Below are positions 28,643-36,866 of a stretch of 64,000 nucleotides of DNA, piece by piece. The stretch spans positions 552,001 to 616,000 of the forward strand of contig NZ_KB235930.1 in NCBI RefSeq assembly GCF_000332295.1, given 5' to 3'. The number at the start of each line of letters is the position of its first letter. The first letter of the stretch is position 1. Below the pieces are notes generated by a model that saw only the letters and a list, made by a program, of their open reading frames with translations, did not search any database and was not told where the DNA came from. The position numbers and the translations under genes are program-made. The DNA comes from Fortiea contorta PCC 7126. Lineage in GTDB: Bacteria > Cyanobacteriota > Cyanobacteriia > Cyanobacteriales > Nostocaceae.

Positions 28643-30238
28643 TCAATTCGCAGGAACAGTCCACCAAGCTAAAGCGTAGGGTTGAGTGGCTTCATTGACC
28701 TTTTGACGATAGTGGACGCGGATTTTATATTTTCCTGTAGCTGGAATGGGACAAAAAATATGTTCTACGTTATCAATTTCGCTAATTGAGTTACAAACAG
28801 TAGCTTCCTCTAAATTTTTAGCGTCGGCTTTGACTAGATAAAGGTCAAGGTTATTCAAACCGCGATCGCTAAAATTCTCTTCCACATCATAGAGCTGATT
28901 TTGATTGCGATCGTTGAGTTCTACCAGCCGATCCCAAGTTAAGGTAATGGCAACAAAGCTCTTTTCCCGTAAAGGGTGGGCGAAAATATATTCCGCAGAT
29001 GAAGCGGCATCAACTGTGCGATAATCCCAACCAAGAGCAGACACTGGTTGGGACGGTTGCCATTGACCAGCATTAAATTGCTGATAAGCTCGAAATGCGT
29101 TTAAATGACCTGCTCCCATTTGCGAATCTAAGGGAATTTTGGAATCTTTGTAAGCTTCGGAATCCAGCCAGCTTTGATTTTGTTTATCAATCATTGTCCG
29201 CGTCATTCCCAACCGCAAACCATCACCCATATCTTGGATTTTGTCTGCAGAATTGAGCAATATTGCTTTCATCACTTGATGACGGCGAGAATCAATACTC
29301 CAATTCGCTTGTTTTGTTCGCAGTTTTGTATCACCCAATTCTTGTAATAAGGCAACGGTAGCTGTAACATGAGGCGCAGCGAAACTCGTACCTGTAACTT
29401 TATTGAGTCTGCCGTCTGGATTCAGCAAAGAAATGTTGCTTCCTGGCGCAACTATCCCCACGGCGCGACGCCCGTCACTATTGAATTCTTTCCCTGCTAA
29501 TCTCCCAGTGACTCCCTCGATAGAGCCAGCTAGGTTAGACACATCAACTTTATTAAAAACGCCTCCCCGACGGGATGAAAAAGCTACGTTGATGGCGTTA
29601 TAGTTATCTGTGGGAATGGGAATACCACCTTTGCCTTGATTACCTGCGATCGCATACACAACATTGTGCACACGGCTAGACCAGTCGATGCACTGTGTTA
29701 GTAAAGCATTACCATCTAAAACAGCCTCTGGACGGGGATCGCGGTTTAAGGGTTCGCCAAAGCTGAAGTTAATCGCCCGAATATCACCCCCGTTTTGCAT
29801 CGCTACATGTTGCGTTGATAAACATTCTTCCGGCTGACCCATATTTTTAATAGAGCCAACAGCAGAAGAATATAGCCTTGCGTTCGGTGCTACTCCCGGT
29901 AAAGCTTTGTCTCGACTTACCATGACGCCAGCAACATTGTAAGCGTGGGAGTCAACACCACTATTCGATTTAGCTGGGTTATTCCGCAAAAACACTCCAG
30001 CCAAGGAAATAGCACGATTTTTAGATACCGCCTTGTCCCAGCCAAACATCCCTGGGCGACCAATTTCTACCTGACCAATGGCTATTTTGCGACCACTCAA
30101 ATTATAAGGAGCTTGATGTAACCTCAGCGCATCAATACCATTAGTTCCTAAAGAAGTTTGCAAAGCTGCACCGAATACAGGCAAACTCAAGCAAGAAGCA
30201 CTCAATCCCCAAATTATCCAGGTTAGTTTTTTGTTCAT
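28643..30238 (-). CDS. S8 (subtilisin-like) peptidase with Glu at the catalytic Asp position
   Basis: A 531-aa protein from the ATG at 30238, giving a signal peptide (1-23, ending VFGA); the frame continues upstream but lacks a signal there. The serine block GTSFAAPH (S285), the oxyanion Asn in AIAGNQG (N200) and a His (H98 in DSHAYNVAGVM) are clear. The usual DTG aspartate block reads QVEIGRP, so Glu58 replaces Asp. The C-terminus (about 420-530) is a beta-rich domain. It is an exported peptidase or pseudopeptidase. The gene is upstream of, and on the same strand as, the serpin. Confidence 0.85.
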   Translation of the reverse strand: MNKKLTWIIWGLSASCLSLPVFGAALQTSLGTNGIDALRLHQAPYNLSGRKIAIGQVEIGRPGMFGWDKAVSKNRAISLAGVFLRNNPAKSNSGVDSHAYNVAGVMVSRDKALPGVAPNARLYSSAVGSIKNMGQPEECLSTQHVAMQNGGDIRAINFSFGEPLNRDPRPEAVLDGNALLTQCIDWSSRVHNVVYAIAGNQGKGGIPIPTDNYNAINVAFSSRRGGVFNKVDVSNLAGSIEGVTGRLAGKEFNSDGRRAVGIVAPGSNISLLNPDGRLNKVTGTSFAAPHVTATVALLQELGDTKLRTKQANWSIDSRRHQVMKAILLNSADKIQDMGDGLRLGMTRTMIDKQNQSWLDSEAYKDSKIPLDSQMGAGHLNAFRAYQQFNAGQWQPSQPVSALGWDYRTVDAASSAEYIFAHPLREKSFVAITLTWDRLVELNDRNQNQLYDVEENFSDRGLNNLDLYLVKADAKNLEEATVCNSISEIDNVEHIFCPIPATGKYKIRVHYRQKVNEATQPYALAWWTVPAN

Positions 30239-30365
30239 TGTTATTTGTCGCTGGTCAGTTGATTTATGAGATTCGCTATATTTTGAGCATTCGTGCCAAC
30301 ATGGCTCCACTCGGAAAGTAAAAGCCGATATTATCTAAAAGCTCGTAATGCGCCTACCATTAACT

Positions 30366-30395
30366 ACCCTCTTAGATTACTATGAGGGTTTTTTT
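30366..30395 (+). terminator. orphan plus-strand rho-independent terminator
   Basis: ACCCTC (30366-30371) pairs with GAGGGT (30384-30389) and is followed by seven T residues. No plus-strand gene precedes it, so a short unannotated transcript may end here. Confidence 0.5.
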
Positions 30396-30412
30396 ATTGC
30401 TCAACTGATCAG

Positions 30413-30505
30413 CAGGAAGGATGAAGGATGAAGTATGAAGGATGAAGTCTGAAGTATGAAGGATGAAACCAATAAACTTGTATATTCAGCTTTTCATAGA
30501 TTTGT
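30413..30505 (+). repeat. 7-bp repeats plus conserved tail (copy C)
   Basis: GAAGGAT/GAAGTAT/GAAGTCT heptamers (30418-30466) followed by AATAAACTTGTATATTCAGC and TTTTCATAGATTTGTA. This is the same tail as at 811 and 19531. Confidence 0.8.
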
Positions 30506-30603
30506 AACGGTTGCTTAATTTGTGCCTTGGCGTACTAGAACGAGCGGAAATTCGGCGTCAAAAAAGGCGATCAAACTTCAGTAATCGAATGATTCTTGGC
30601 AAA

Positions 30604-31194
30604 TTACCGATTTTTCAATTCTGCTGTCAACTTGTCTAAGTCGTTTTTGAGCAAAACTGTAATTTGTCCTGTGAGAGCTTTTCCGTTTTTGGGTTGAGCA
30701 ATTTCCACCCAGTAAGCATAGCGATCGCCTACTCGCAATTCGCCCCGCAAGGCTTCTTTCAGGGGATTTTTGGCAAAACGGGCGGCGTTAACTACGCTCT
30801 GGTTGGGATACTCATATAGCAGTTGAGCGCGATTAAAATCTTGATAGATATCTAACCCATAAATTATCCGCAAAGACTCTTGCAAGCGAGCAAGTGTCAT
30901 GCCGTTAATGGCATCATACATAGTCAAGCGTTCAGAACGAATTCGGCTCCGGTCTTTAGCAAATTCCACTTTCCCCGGAGCTAATACCGACGCCAAAAAT
31001 GTAAACCTTTGAGCTGCTGTATCGCTCTTTTGGACGAATAATTGTTCTCCACGTCCGGGGCGTAATGTGGGATGAGCTTGAATCCAGGTAGTAACTTCTT
31101 CTGTACTCTGTCCTGGTAAAGCATGAGCTGGAGAATTATGGGTTAATACAGAAACAGGCAACGCCAATACAGTTAGCAGCAGTTTTTTGAGCAT
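30604..31194 (-). CDS. exported hypothetical protein
   Basis: A 196-aa protein with a clear signal peptide (about 1-25, ending PAHA). The mature part includes STEEVTTWIQAHPTLRP and MYDAINGMTLARLQESLRIIYGLD. I do not recognise a named domain, but the composition and start look sound. It is divergent from tadA with about 106 bp between the starts. Confidence 0.7.
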   Translation of the reverse strand: MLKKLLLTVLALPVSVLTHNSPAHALPGQSTEEVTTWIQAHPTLRPGRGEQLFVQKSDTAAQRFTFLASVLAPGKVEFAKDRSRIRSERLTMYDAINGMTLARLQESLRIIYGLDIYQDFNRAQLLYEYPNQSVVNAARFAKNPLKEALRGELRVGDRYAYWVEIAQPKNGKALTGQITVLLKNDLDKLTAELKNR

Positions 31195-31300
31195 CGTTTA
31201 TTCAGGGCTGGAAGTATGCATAGTTTGCCCCTTTTTTTCATAAAATTATCTAGTTTGTGATTGGTTATTCTTTTTGCTTCCTTTCTCTCTCCCATTCCCC

Positions 31301-31774
31301 ATGTCACCAGAATATCTCACGCACAGAAAATGGATGAGTCGGGCTGTGGAACTGGCGCAGGCTGCGGGTGATGCTGGTGAAGTTCCTGTGGGTGCAGTGA
31401 TTATTGATGCAGCGGGTAATTTGCTTGCGGAAGGTGAAAATAGGAAAGAACGCGACCAAGACCCTACGGCTCATGCGGAAATTATCGCTTTGAGGGCTGC
31501 TGCTCAAAGTTTACAGAGTTGGCGTCTGCATGATTGCACTCTCTATGTAACTTTAGAACCTTGTCCGATGTGTGCAGGTGCGATCGTTCAGTCCCGTATC
31601 GGCTTGTTGGTCTACGGGGTGGACGATACAAAAACTGGCGCAATTCGTACGGTTGACAACATCCCTGATAGTGCTGCTTCAAATCATCGCCTGAGCGTGA
31701 TTGGGGGCGTTTTAGAGTCTGTTTGTCGTCAGCAGTTACAAGCTTGGTTTGCTACCCGAAGAAAGCGCACTTAG
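31301..31774 (+). CDS. tadA: tRNA adenosine(34) deaminase TadA
   Basis: Zinc-dependent deaminase that converts A34 to inosine in tRNA-Arg(ACG), widening decoding. The 157-aa length is normal. The zinc/proton-shuttle motif HAEIIAL and the second zinc block PCPMCAGAI are present, with the typical N-terminus (HRKWMSRAVELAQAAG...GEVPVGAVI). I take the ATG at 31301 over the TTG at 31274. The acyltransferase gene follows about 115 bp downstream. Confidence 0.95.
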   Translation: MSPEYLTHRKWMSRAVELAQAAGDAGEVPVGAVIIDAAGNLLAEGENRKERDQDPTAHAEIIALRAAAQSLQSWRLHDCTLYVTLEPCPMCAGAIVQSRIGLLVYGVDDTKTGAIRTVDNIPDSAASNHRLSVIGGVLESVCRQQLQAWFATRRKRT

Positions 31775-31888
31775 CAGACAGAGGTCAAACTGTCCAGTTG
31801 GTAAGACACAAGTCACTGAAGAAAATCTACGGTGGAACTAATGAAGATTTCATCATATTTTACCGGACATTCAGCAGCGACCGTCATC

Positions 31889-32656
31889 ATGGAATTTTAC
31901 TCTGCCGACAGTAACCGCCAGCGAAAATTAGCGAATACCTCAGCAAATACTCAGGTGGTTCATACTACCTCGCGGGTTTCGCCTTGGATAGGCCCTCTGG
32001 CGTATATATTGGGACGTCATTTTCTCCTACCATTTTTCTTTGACAATATTAAAATTGTCGGACAAGAAAATATTCCTCAATCTGGCCCTATAATTCTGGC
32101 GCCTACCCATCGGTCGCGTTGGGATGCTTTACTCGTACCTTATGTGGCTATGGGTTGTAGGATGGCAAAAGATTTGCGGTTTATGGTGACTGTTACTGAA
32201 TGTCAGGGGCTACAAGGCTGGTTTGTACAGCGATTGGGTGGATTTCCTGTAGATCCTAAACGTCCATCAATTACTACTCTGCGACATGGGGTTGATTTGC
32301 TGCTGCAGAGGAAAACTTTGGTAATTTTTCCGGAAGGTGACATTTATCGTGATGGTGAAGTTCATCCGCTAAAACCGGGAATTGGGCGTCTGGCGTTGAG
32401 TGCAGAATTTAGTCAGCCTGGACTGGGGGTGAAAATTATCCCTATCAGCATTAATTACAGCCAAAGTTATCCTACCTGGGGTACGGATGTCATGATTCAA
32501 ATTGCACCGTCGATCAAGGTTGCAGACTATACCAATGGCTGTATGAAACAAGATGCTCAACGCTTGACTGGTGACTTAACCAAGGTTTTGCAACAATTGA
32601 GCCATCAAGAATCAGGAATTACTACTCATGCGTTTGCGGAAATTCCTAATTCTTGA
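31889..32656 (+). CDS. 1-acyl-sn-glycerol-3-phosphate acyltransferase (PlsC family)
   Basis: Membrane-associated acyltransferase for phosphatidic acid synthesis or a related acyl transfer. The HX4D active site is HRSRWD, followed by GGFPVDPKRPSI and FPEGDIYRDGEVHPLKPGIGRLAL; the usual FPEGTR block reads FPEGD. A hydrophobic stretch (PLAYILGRHFLLPFFF) near the N-terminus likely contacts the membrane. I take the ATG at 31889; an upstream in-frame ATG at 31832 would add 19 residues. Confidence 0.87.
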   Translation: MEFYSADSNRQRKLANTSANTQVVHTTSRVSPWIGPLAYILGRHFLLPFFFDNIKIVGQENIPQSGPIILAPTHRSRWDALLVPYVAMGCRMAKDLRFMVTVTECQGLQGWFVQRLGGFPVDPKRPSITTLRHGVDLLLQRKTLVIFPEGDIYRDGEVHPLKPGIGRLALSAEFSQPGLGVKIIPISINYSQSYPTWGTDVMIQIAPSIKVADYTNGCMKQDAQRLTGDLTKVLQQLSHQESGITTHAFAEIPNS

Positions 32657-32957
32657 TTTGGTTATTTTCAGCCATTTTGTTGCAGTTGTGCAAAATATGA
32701 AATTTTTGGGCATTGCTGATTGGGGGTATGAATTTGTCTCACGCAGAGTTGCAGAGTCGCAGAGAGTAAGAGCTTGAGAGATTTAATTTTTAATTTTCAT
32801 CCCTTGATTCAGCAACGCCGATTTTTGGAACGCTAAGGTACGCTGAGGTTGGCGCTAAGGTGCGCGGAGGTTTTTTCTCATAGGATTTCAGAAAATGGTA
32901 TAACCTACATGTTCATACTTCAGCCTTCATACTTCATACTTCATCCTTCATCCTTCA
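32657..32957. other. repeat-rich gap
   Basis: No gene. Short repeats are CGCAGAGTTGCAGAG (about 32739-32767) and GGAACGCTAAGGTACGC-type units (32826-32873), then heptamers from 32912. Confidence 0.55.
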
Positions 32958-32960
32958 TTA
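32912..32960. repeat. TTCATACTTCAT heptamer repeats
   Basis: Seven units of CTTCATA/CTTCATC/CTTCAGC, the reverse complement of the GAAGTAT family. The array runs into the last codons of the P-domain peptidase. Confidence 0.8.
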
Positions 32961-35033
32961 GGTTTCTATGGTTAATTCCCAGCTATTGAGTTTACCGATA
33001 TCTTGCGGTGCATAGTCAATGAGCCATAATTGCCAGCGACCTTTGGCTGGTAGGGATAGTAGCTGTTTGAGGGATGGTTGCGATCGCACTGTGTAGGTTG
33101 TTTGTAAGGTGGTGCGGCGTCCTAGGGTGCGATTCTGCAATAATACTTGTTGATTGTTGGGGGCTATTAAATAAATTTCTAAATCACCTAAAAAATCGTG
33201 GGTGATGTTGACTGTGATTTGGAGATTTTGGATAGTACCAGTATCGGAAATAGCGATCGCGCTTTTGATTCCTTGTCGATTATTGTCTGGAATTGCTATC
33301 TGTGTTTCGTTCTTACCACTGATTTGTTTTGTGCCACTTGATGCAACTGCACGTAGTTGTGAGGCTGCTTGCACTGCTTTAGCTGCATTCACTTTGCCAT
33401 AACCAAACCACTGAGAATGACCTTTAGCATCATAAGTCCCGGCGCGTAATCCGAGTTGCGGATCTGGATTGACATCGATGATTTTATCAGCGGTTTCTTG
33501 GAGAATTTTTTTTACTTGGGCTGCGGTTAAGTCGGGATTGGCTGATAAAATCAGGGCGGCGACGCCTGCAACTACGGGAGTGGCGCTGGAAGTACCGCCA
33601 AAGTTGCTGGTAAAGTTACCTGATTCATAGCCGGCGGCGCCTATTTGGTCTGTGGTGAGCATTCCTAATCCAGCTTGGTATGAGGCGATCGCTGGTTGTG
33701 TCTGCATAAAACCTGCATCTTGAAACCACATTCCTGGTGGGGCGTTGTTACTTGGGGCACATAAAGCAATATTGGTTCCCCAGTTACTGTAAGCTGCTTT
33801 TTTATTCAAACTGGTGGAAGCGGCTACGGCAATCACATCTGTATGTATGGTGAAACCACTTAACCATTCTGTATTCCCAGATAGCAAATTTTGCGGCCAA
33901 TTGCGCTCATTCACCACACCATTAATGGGGCGGTTAGCATTTCCGGCTGCAAACAAAATCACGCAACCCTTACCTTTGCGCCCTTGGGTAGCAGCGCGGG
34001 TGAGAGCAGCGCGTTGACGCAAGGATAGGGGAAAGTAAACTGCTGATGCTCCCCAACTGCAAGAAATGACACTTGCACCTTTTTCGATCGCCCAGTTGAA
34101 GATATCTTCTATAGATTCATCATCTAAAAACCCAGTGGTACGAATTGGCATTAATGCACAACCGGGGGCGACTCCGACAATTCCCGTAGCGTTTTCTTCG
34201 GCGATCGCTATTCCTGCACAAGCTGTACCATGACTAGCATCGTTATCGTCGGGTAAGGGTAAAAAGTCATTGTTTTTCAAGTCTCTGGGAGCGACAATTT
34301 TTCCCCTCCCTTGAAAATCTGGATGGTTCAAATCAAAGGAATCATCTACCACCGCTACTACCACAGAACGCACACCGCGAGTGATATCCCAAGCTTTCTC
34401 GACGGAAATGTGAGAACCTGGAGCTAATTGATTCCCGCCGTTGTGGTTGAGATACCATTGCTGGGGATATAGGAGATCGCGGGGTTTGTAGTGTGGTTCA
34501 GTTTGCACGAGAATGTTAGGCTCCACAGCTAAAACTTCTGGGAGTGCTTGGAGATGATTAGCAATTTTGATGGGATTGGTTGTGGCTTGTTTAGTGACGA
34601 GAAAGACGAAAGTGTTGGGTAGACCGAGGACTGGTTGATCGAGAACGAGGTGAAATGGAGATGCGATCGCATCAATTCTTACACCGTCTACCCCCGCCGC
34701 AAATTGAATTGTGATTTGATCGTGGAGATAAACAAAAGTCCCAGGATTACCCTTGATGGTATAAACATGACTAGCAAAAGCCACATTCTCGTCAGCACGA
34801 GCTTGAGACATCGCTACTTCTAACTGCTCGGCTGCAACCTTAAACAGTTGAATCTTGGCATTGGCAATAGTGCATTGCCAAACACCCCAGTTTATCTGGG
34901 ATAATTGCTCAGATGTCAAGTCAAGGGTTAGACGCACAGTAAAGCGATCGCTCACCTTTTCTAAAATCAACTCTTCACCACCGCGTTGTAAAATTAAGCC
35001 CAAGCGATCGCCTGACATACCCGTTTTCCACAA
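32958..35033 (-). CDS. subtilisin-family peptidase with C-terminal P domain, no signal peptide
   Basis: A 691-aa serine peptidase. Residues 1-180 form a propeptide-like region (ending VLAVEPNILVQ). The S8 domain (about 210-580) has D230 in VVDDS, H268 in SHGTACAG, N365 in FAAGNAN and S482 in GTSSATP, so the triad is complete. The C-terminal 100 residues form a proprotein-convertase P domain (IQNLQITVNITHDFLGDLEI, WQLWLIDYAPQDIGKLNSWEL). No Sec signal or membrane segment is visible. A start at residue 6 is possible. Confidence 0.9.
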   Translation of the reverse strand: MWKTGMSGDRLGLILQRGGEELILEKVSDRFTVRLTLDLTSEQLSQINWGVWQCTIANAKIQLFKVAAEQLEVAMSQARADENVAFASHVYTIKGNPGTFVYLHDQITIQFAAGVDGVRIDAIASPFHLVLDQPVLGLPNTFVFLVTKQATTNPIKIANHLQALPEVLAVEPNILVQTEPHYKPRDLLYPQQWYLNHNGGNQLAPGSHISVEKAWDITRGVRSVVVAVVDDSFDLNHPDFQGRGKIVAPRDLKNNDFLPLPDDNDASHGTACAGIAIAEENATGIVGVAPGCALMPIRTTGFLDDESIEDIFNWAIEKGASVISCSWGASAVYFPLSLRQRAALTRAATQGRKGKGCVILFAAGNANRPINGVVNERNWPQNLLSGNTEWLSGFTIHTDVIAVAASTSLNKKAAYSNWGTNIALCAPSNNAPPGMWFQDAGFMQTQPAIASYQAGLGMLTTDQIGAAGYESGNFTSNFGGTSSATPVVAGVAALILSANPDLTAAQVKKILQETADKIIDVNPDPQLGLRAGTYDAKGHSQWFGYGKVNAAKAVQAASQLRAVASSGTKQISGKNETQIAIPDNNRQGIKSAIAISDTGTIQNLQITVNITHDFLGDLEIYLIAPNNQQVLLQNRTLGRRTTLQTTYTVRSQPSLKQLLSLPAKGRWQLWLIDYAPQDIGKLNSWELTIET

Positions 35034-35069
35034 ATCATCAGAATTAGTATCGCTTATCTTTGATAAGTA

Positions 35070-35150
35070 GAGGGAACAGGGAACAGGGATTAGGAATTAG
35101 GGATTGGGGATTAGGGATAGGGGATAGGGAATGGGGAACAGGGAACGGGG
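35070..35150. repeat. GGGAACAGGGATTAGG short repeats
   Basis: Degenerate heptamers of the GGGAACA/GGGATTA/GGGATAG kind between the peptidase start and the next gene. Confidence 0.7.
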
Positions 35151-35374
35151 AGTGTGGAGAGATAAGGGAGAAATAACTAATATCCCATGCCCAAGGCCCA
35201 TGACAAAATCACCCCAAACACCTATATCCAGCTATGGGAACTCAATTAAACTAATTTTCAGTCTAAATTCAGAGAAACTTGACATCTTCCTTTGCTTTAT
35301 CAAAAACGAAAACAGAGTTAAGATACCCGAAGTTTCGATTTATTTCCTGTATATTTGTCGCACTAATTAATCCT

Positions 35375-35977
35375 ATGAACCCAATAGCAGCAGTTCCCTG
35401 GATACGCTTCACGTCTTTATCACTCATAGCAGCCTTAAGTCTGCTATCACCTATTCAAGCTCAAGCACAAAAACCACCAAGCACTCAACCACAACAACCC
35501 GTTAATCCCAACAATCCTAATAATGTGCCCATTGCGCCAAATAATAGCCTGTTAAGCATTGATAGCGGCAATAGACTTTTAAAAGAAGCAGAAGACGCGG
35601 TTTCTGGTCAAAAATATGATGTAGCAGCGAAGAAATTACAAGAAGCACGTCAAGTTTTTAACCAGCTATCTAATTTTTATCAAGATTTGAACTCCAGTTT
35701 TTCGGGAATTGATATCAAAGTTTCTGACTCTCAGCGCAAAAAAGCGCTAGATACTGCCCAACTCAGAGATGAAAGCACCTATCGCCTAGCATTAGTGCAT
35801 AGAGCGCAAAACCAGCCAGAATTAGCGGTACCGCTACTCATTCAAATTATCAAAAGTCAAAACCCAACACGGGATTTGGGCAAGAAAGCTTATCAACAAC
35901 TATTTGAGTTAGGTTTTGTCGATACCCCTTATCCCCGACAAGCTGGTAGTGGCTCATCTTCCTCATCCCAAAAATAA
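35375..35977 (+). CDS. exported hypothetical protein, helical
   Basis: A 200-aa protein from the ATG at 35375, which opens a clear signal peptide ending IQAQAQ. The longer frame from 35279 lacks one. A Pro/Gln/Asn-rich linker follows ([15 protein letters not shown]), then a helical TPR-like region ([44 protein letters not shown]) and a Ser-rich tail. It is probably periplasmic. bolA and grxD follow on the same strand. Confidence 0.75.
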   Translation: MNPIAAVPWIRFTSLSLIAALSLLSPIQAQAQKPPSTQPQQPVNPNNPNNVPIAPNNSLLSIDSGNRLLKEAEDAVSGQKYDVAAKKLQEARQVFNQLSNFYQDLNSSFSGIDIKVSDSQRKKALDTAQLRDESTYRLALVHRAQNQPELAVPLLIQIIKSQNPTRDLGKKAYQQLFELGFVDTPYPRQAGSGSSSSSQK

Positions 35978-36098
35978 CCCAGTTCAGCAACATTCCTCGC
36001 TCCTCACACTCGCCTTGCCAAAACTTACAACTGGCAAAGGCAGATCCTGCATATCTGTATCTGTTATTAATAGAAAAGAAGTTTTTTCAGGAATTGCG

Positions 36099-36356
36099 AT
36101 GATTAGTCCGCAACAGGTTGAGGCAATGATCATAGCGGAACTGCCAGATGCTCAAGTTCAGGTACAGGACTTGACTGGTGGCGGTGATCATTATCAGGTG
36201 ACAGTCGTTTCATCGCAGTTTGCCGGTAAAAGGCTGGTGCAACAACATCAGTTAGTTTATGGCGCGTTGCAAGAAGCGATGTCAACCGAAGCCATCCACG
36301 CCTTGGCAGTAAAAACCTATACCCCTGAAGCTTGGCAGACAACAGCCGCCTCTTAA
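36099..36356 (+). CDS. BolA-family protein
   Basis: An 85-aa BolA/YrbA-type protein that, with CGFS glutaredoxins, binds [2Fe-2S] clusters and takes part in iron-sulfur trafficking. AGGAATTGCG directly precedes the ATG at 36099. The family features are [20 protein letters not shown], the [18 protein letters not shown] loop with its candidate cluster-ligand His, and [13 protein letters not shown]. The glutaredoxin gene follows 72 bp downstream, the classic functional pairing. Confidence 0.93.
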   Translation: MISPQQVEAMIIAELPDAQVQVQDLTGGGDHYQVTVVSSQFAGKRLVQQHQLVYGALQEAMSTEAIHALAVKTYTPEAWQTTAAS

Positions 36357-36428
36357 AGCTACTAGTTTCAAGTCCACAGCTAAAATCCTGACCGTTGACT
36401 ATCAAAGCAAAATTAGGATACAAAAACC

Positions 36429-36752
36429 ATGACGCCAGAACTTAAAGAGAAAATTGATAATTTGGTACAGCAGAACAAAATTTTTGTTTTCATGAAGGGA
36501 AACAAATTAATGCCCCAGTGTGGATTTTCTAACAATGTGGTGCAGATTCTCAACACACTAGGTGTCCCCTTCGAGACTTATGATGTCCTCTCAGACCAAG
36601 AAATTCGTCAGGGAATCAAAGAATATTCTAACTGGCCGACAATTCCCCAAGTCTATATCAATGGCGAATTCATCGGCGGTTCAGATGTCCTGATTGAAAT
36701 GTACCAAAATGGCGAACTACAAGAGTTGGTAGAAGTAGCCCTAGCTTCATAA
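36429..36752 (+). CDS. grxD: monothiol glutaredoxin (Grx4/CGFS type)
   Basis: A 107-aa glutaredoxin that holds a glutathione-coordinated [2Fe-2S] cluster and partners with BolA. The CGFS active site lies in [13 protein letters not shown], with the conserved FMKGN start of the family, [18 protein letters not shown] for glutathione binding, and normal length. AGGA precedes the ATG. A hairpin terminator follows. Confidence 0.95.
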   Translation: MTPELKEKIDNLVQQNKIFVFMKGNKLMPQCGFSNNVVQILNTLGVPFETYDVLSDQEIRQGIKEYSNWPTIPQVYINGEFIGGSDVLIEMYQNGELQELVEVALAS

Positions 36753-36756
36753 GATT

Positions 36757-36797
36757 GAGGGCACGGTGTTAGTAAAATTGCAAATGCCGTGCCCCTC
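36757..36797 (+). terminator. terminator-like hairpin after grxD
   Basis: GAGGGCACGG (36757-36766) pairs with CCGTGCCCCTC (36787-36797) with one bulge, a few bases after the grxD stop. There is no strong T tract. Confidence 0.55.
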
Positions 36798-36866
36798 CAA
36801 AGGATTTGTTGAGCCAATTATTTATATTTGTTATTTTATGACAAATAACAAACCTAATCTTCCTCA

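Larger units (their letters stand above)
30239..30603. other. intergenic with orphan hairpin and repeat copy C
   Basis: No gene. It holds the upstream region of the peptidase gene, a terminator-like hairpin (30366-30395) and heptamer/tail repeat copy C (30413-30505). Confidence 0.5.

Noticed and set aside
35999..36009. Yfr1-like motif GCTCCTCACAC before bolA
   Set aside because: One base off the conserved core, and the hairpin after it lacks the T tract expected of Yfr1.
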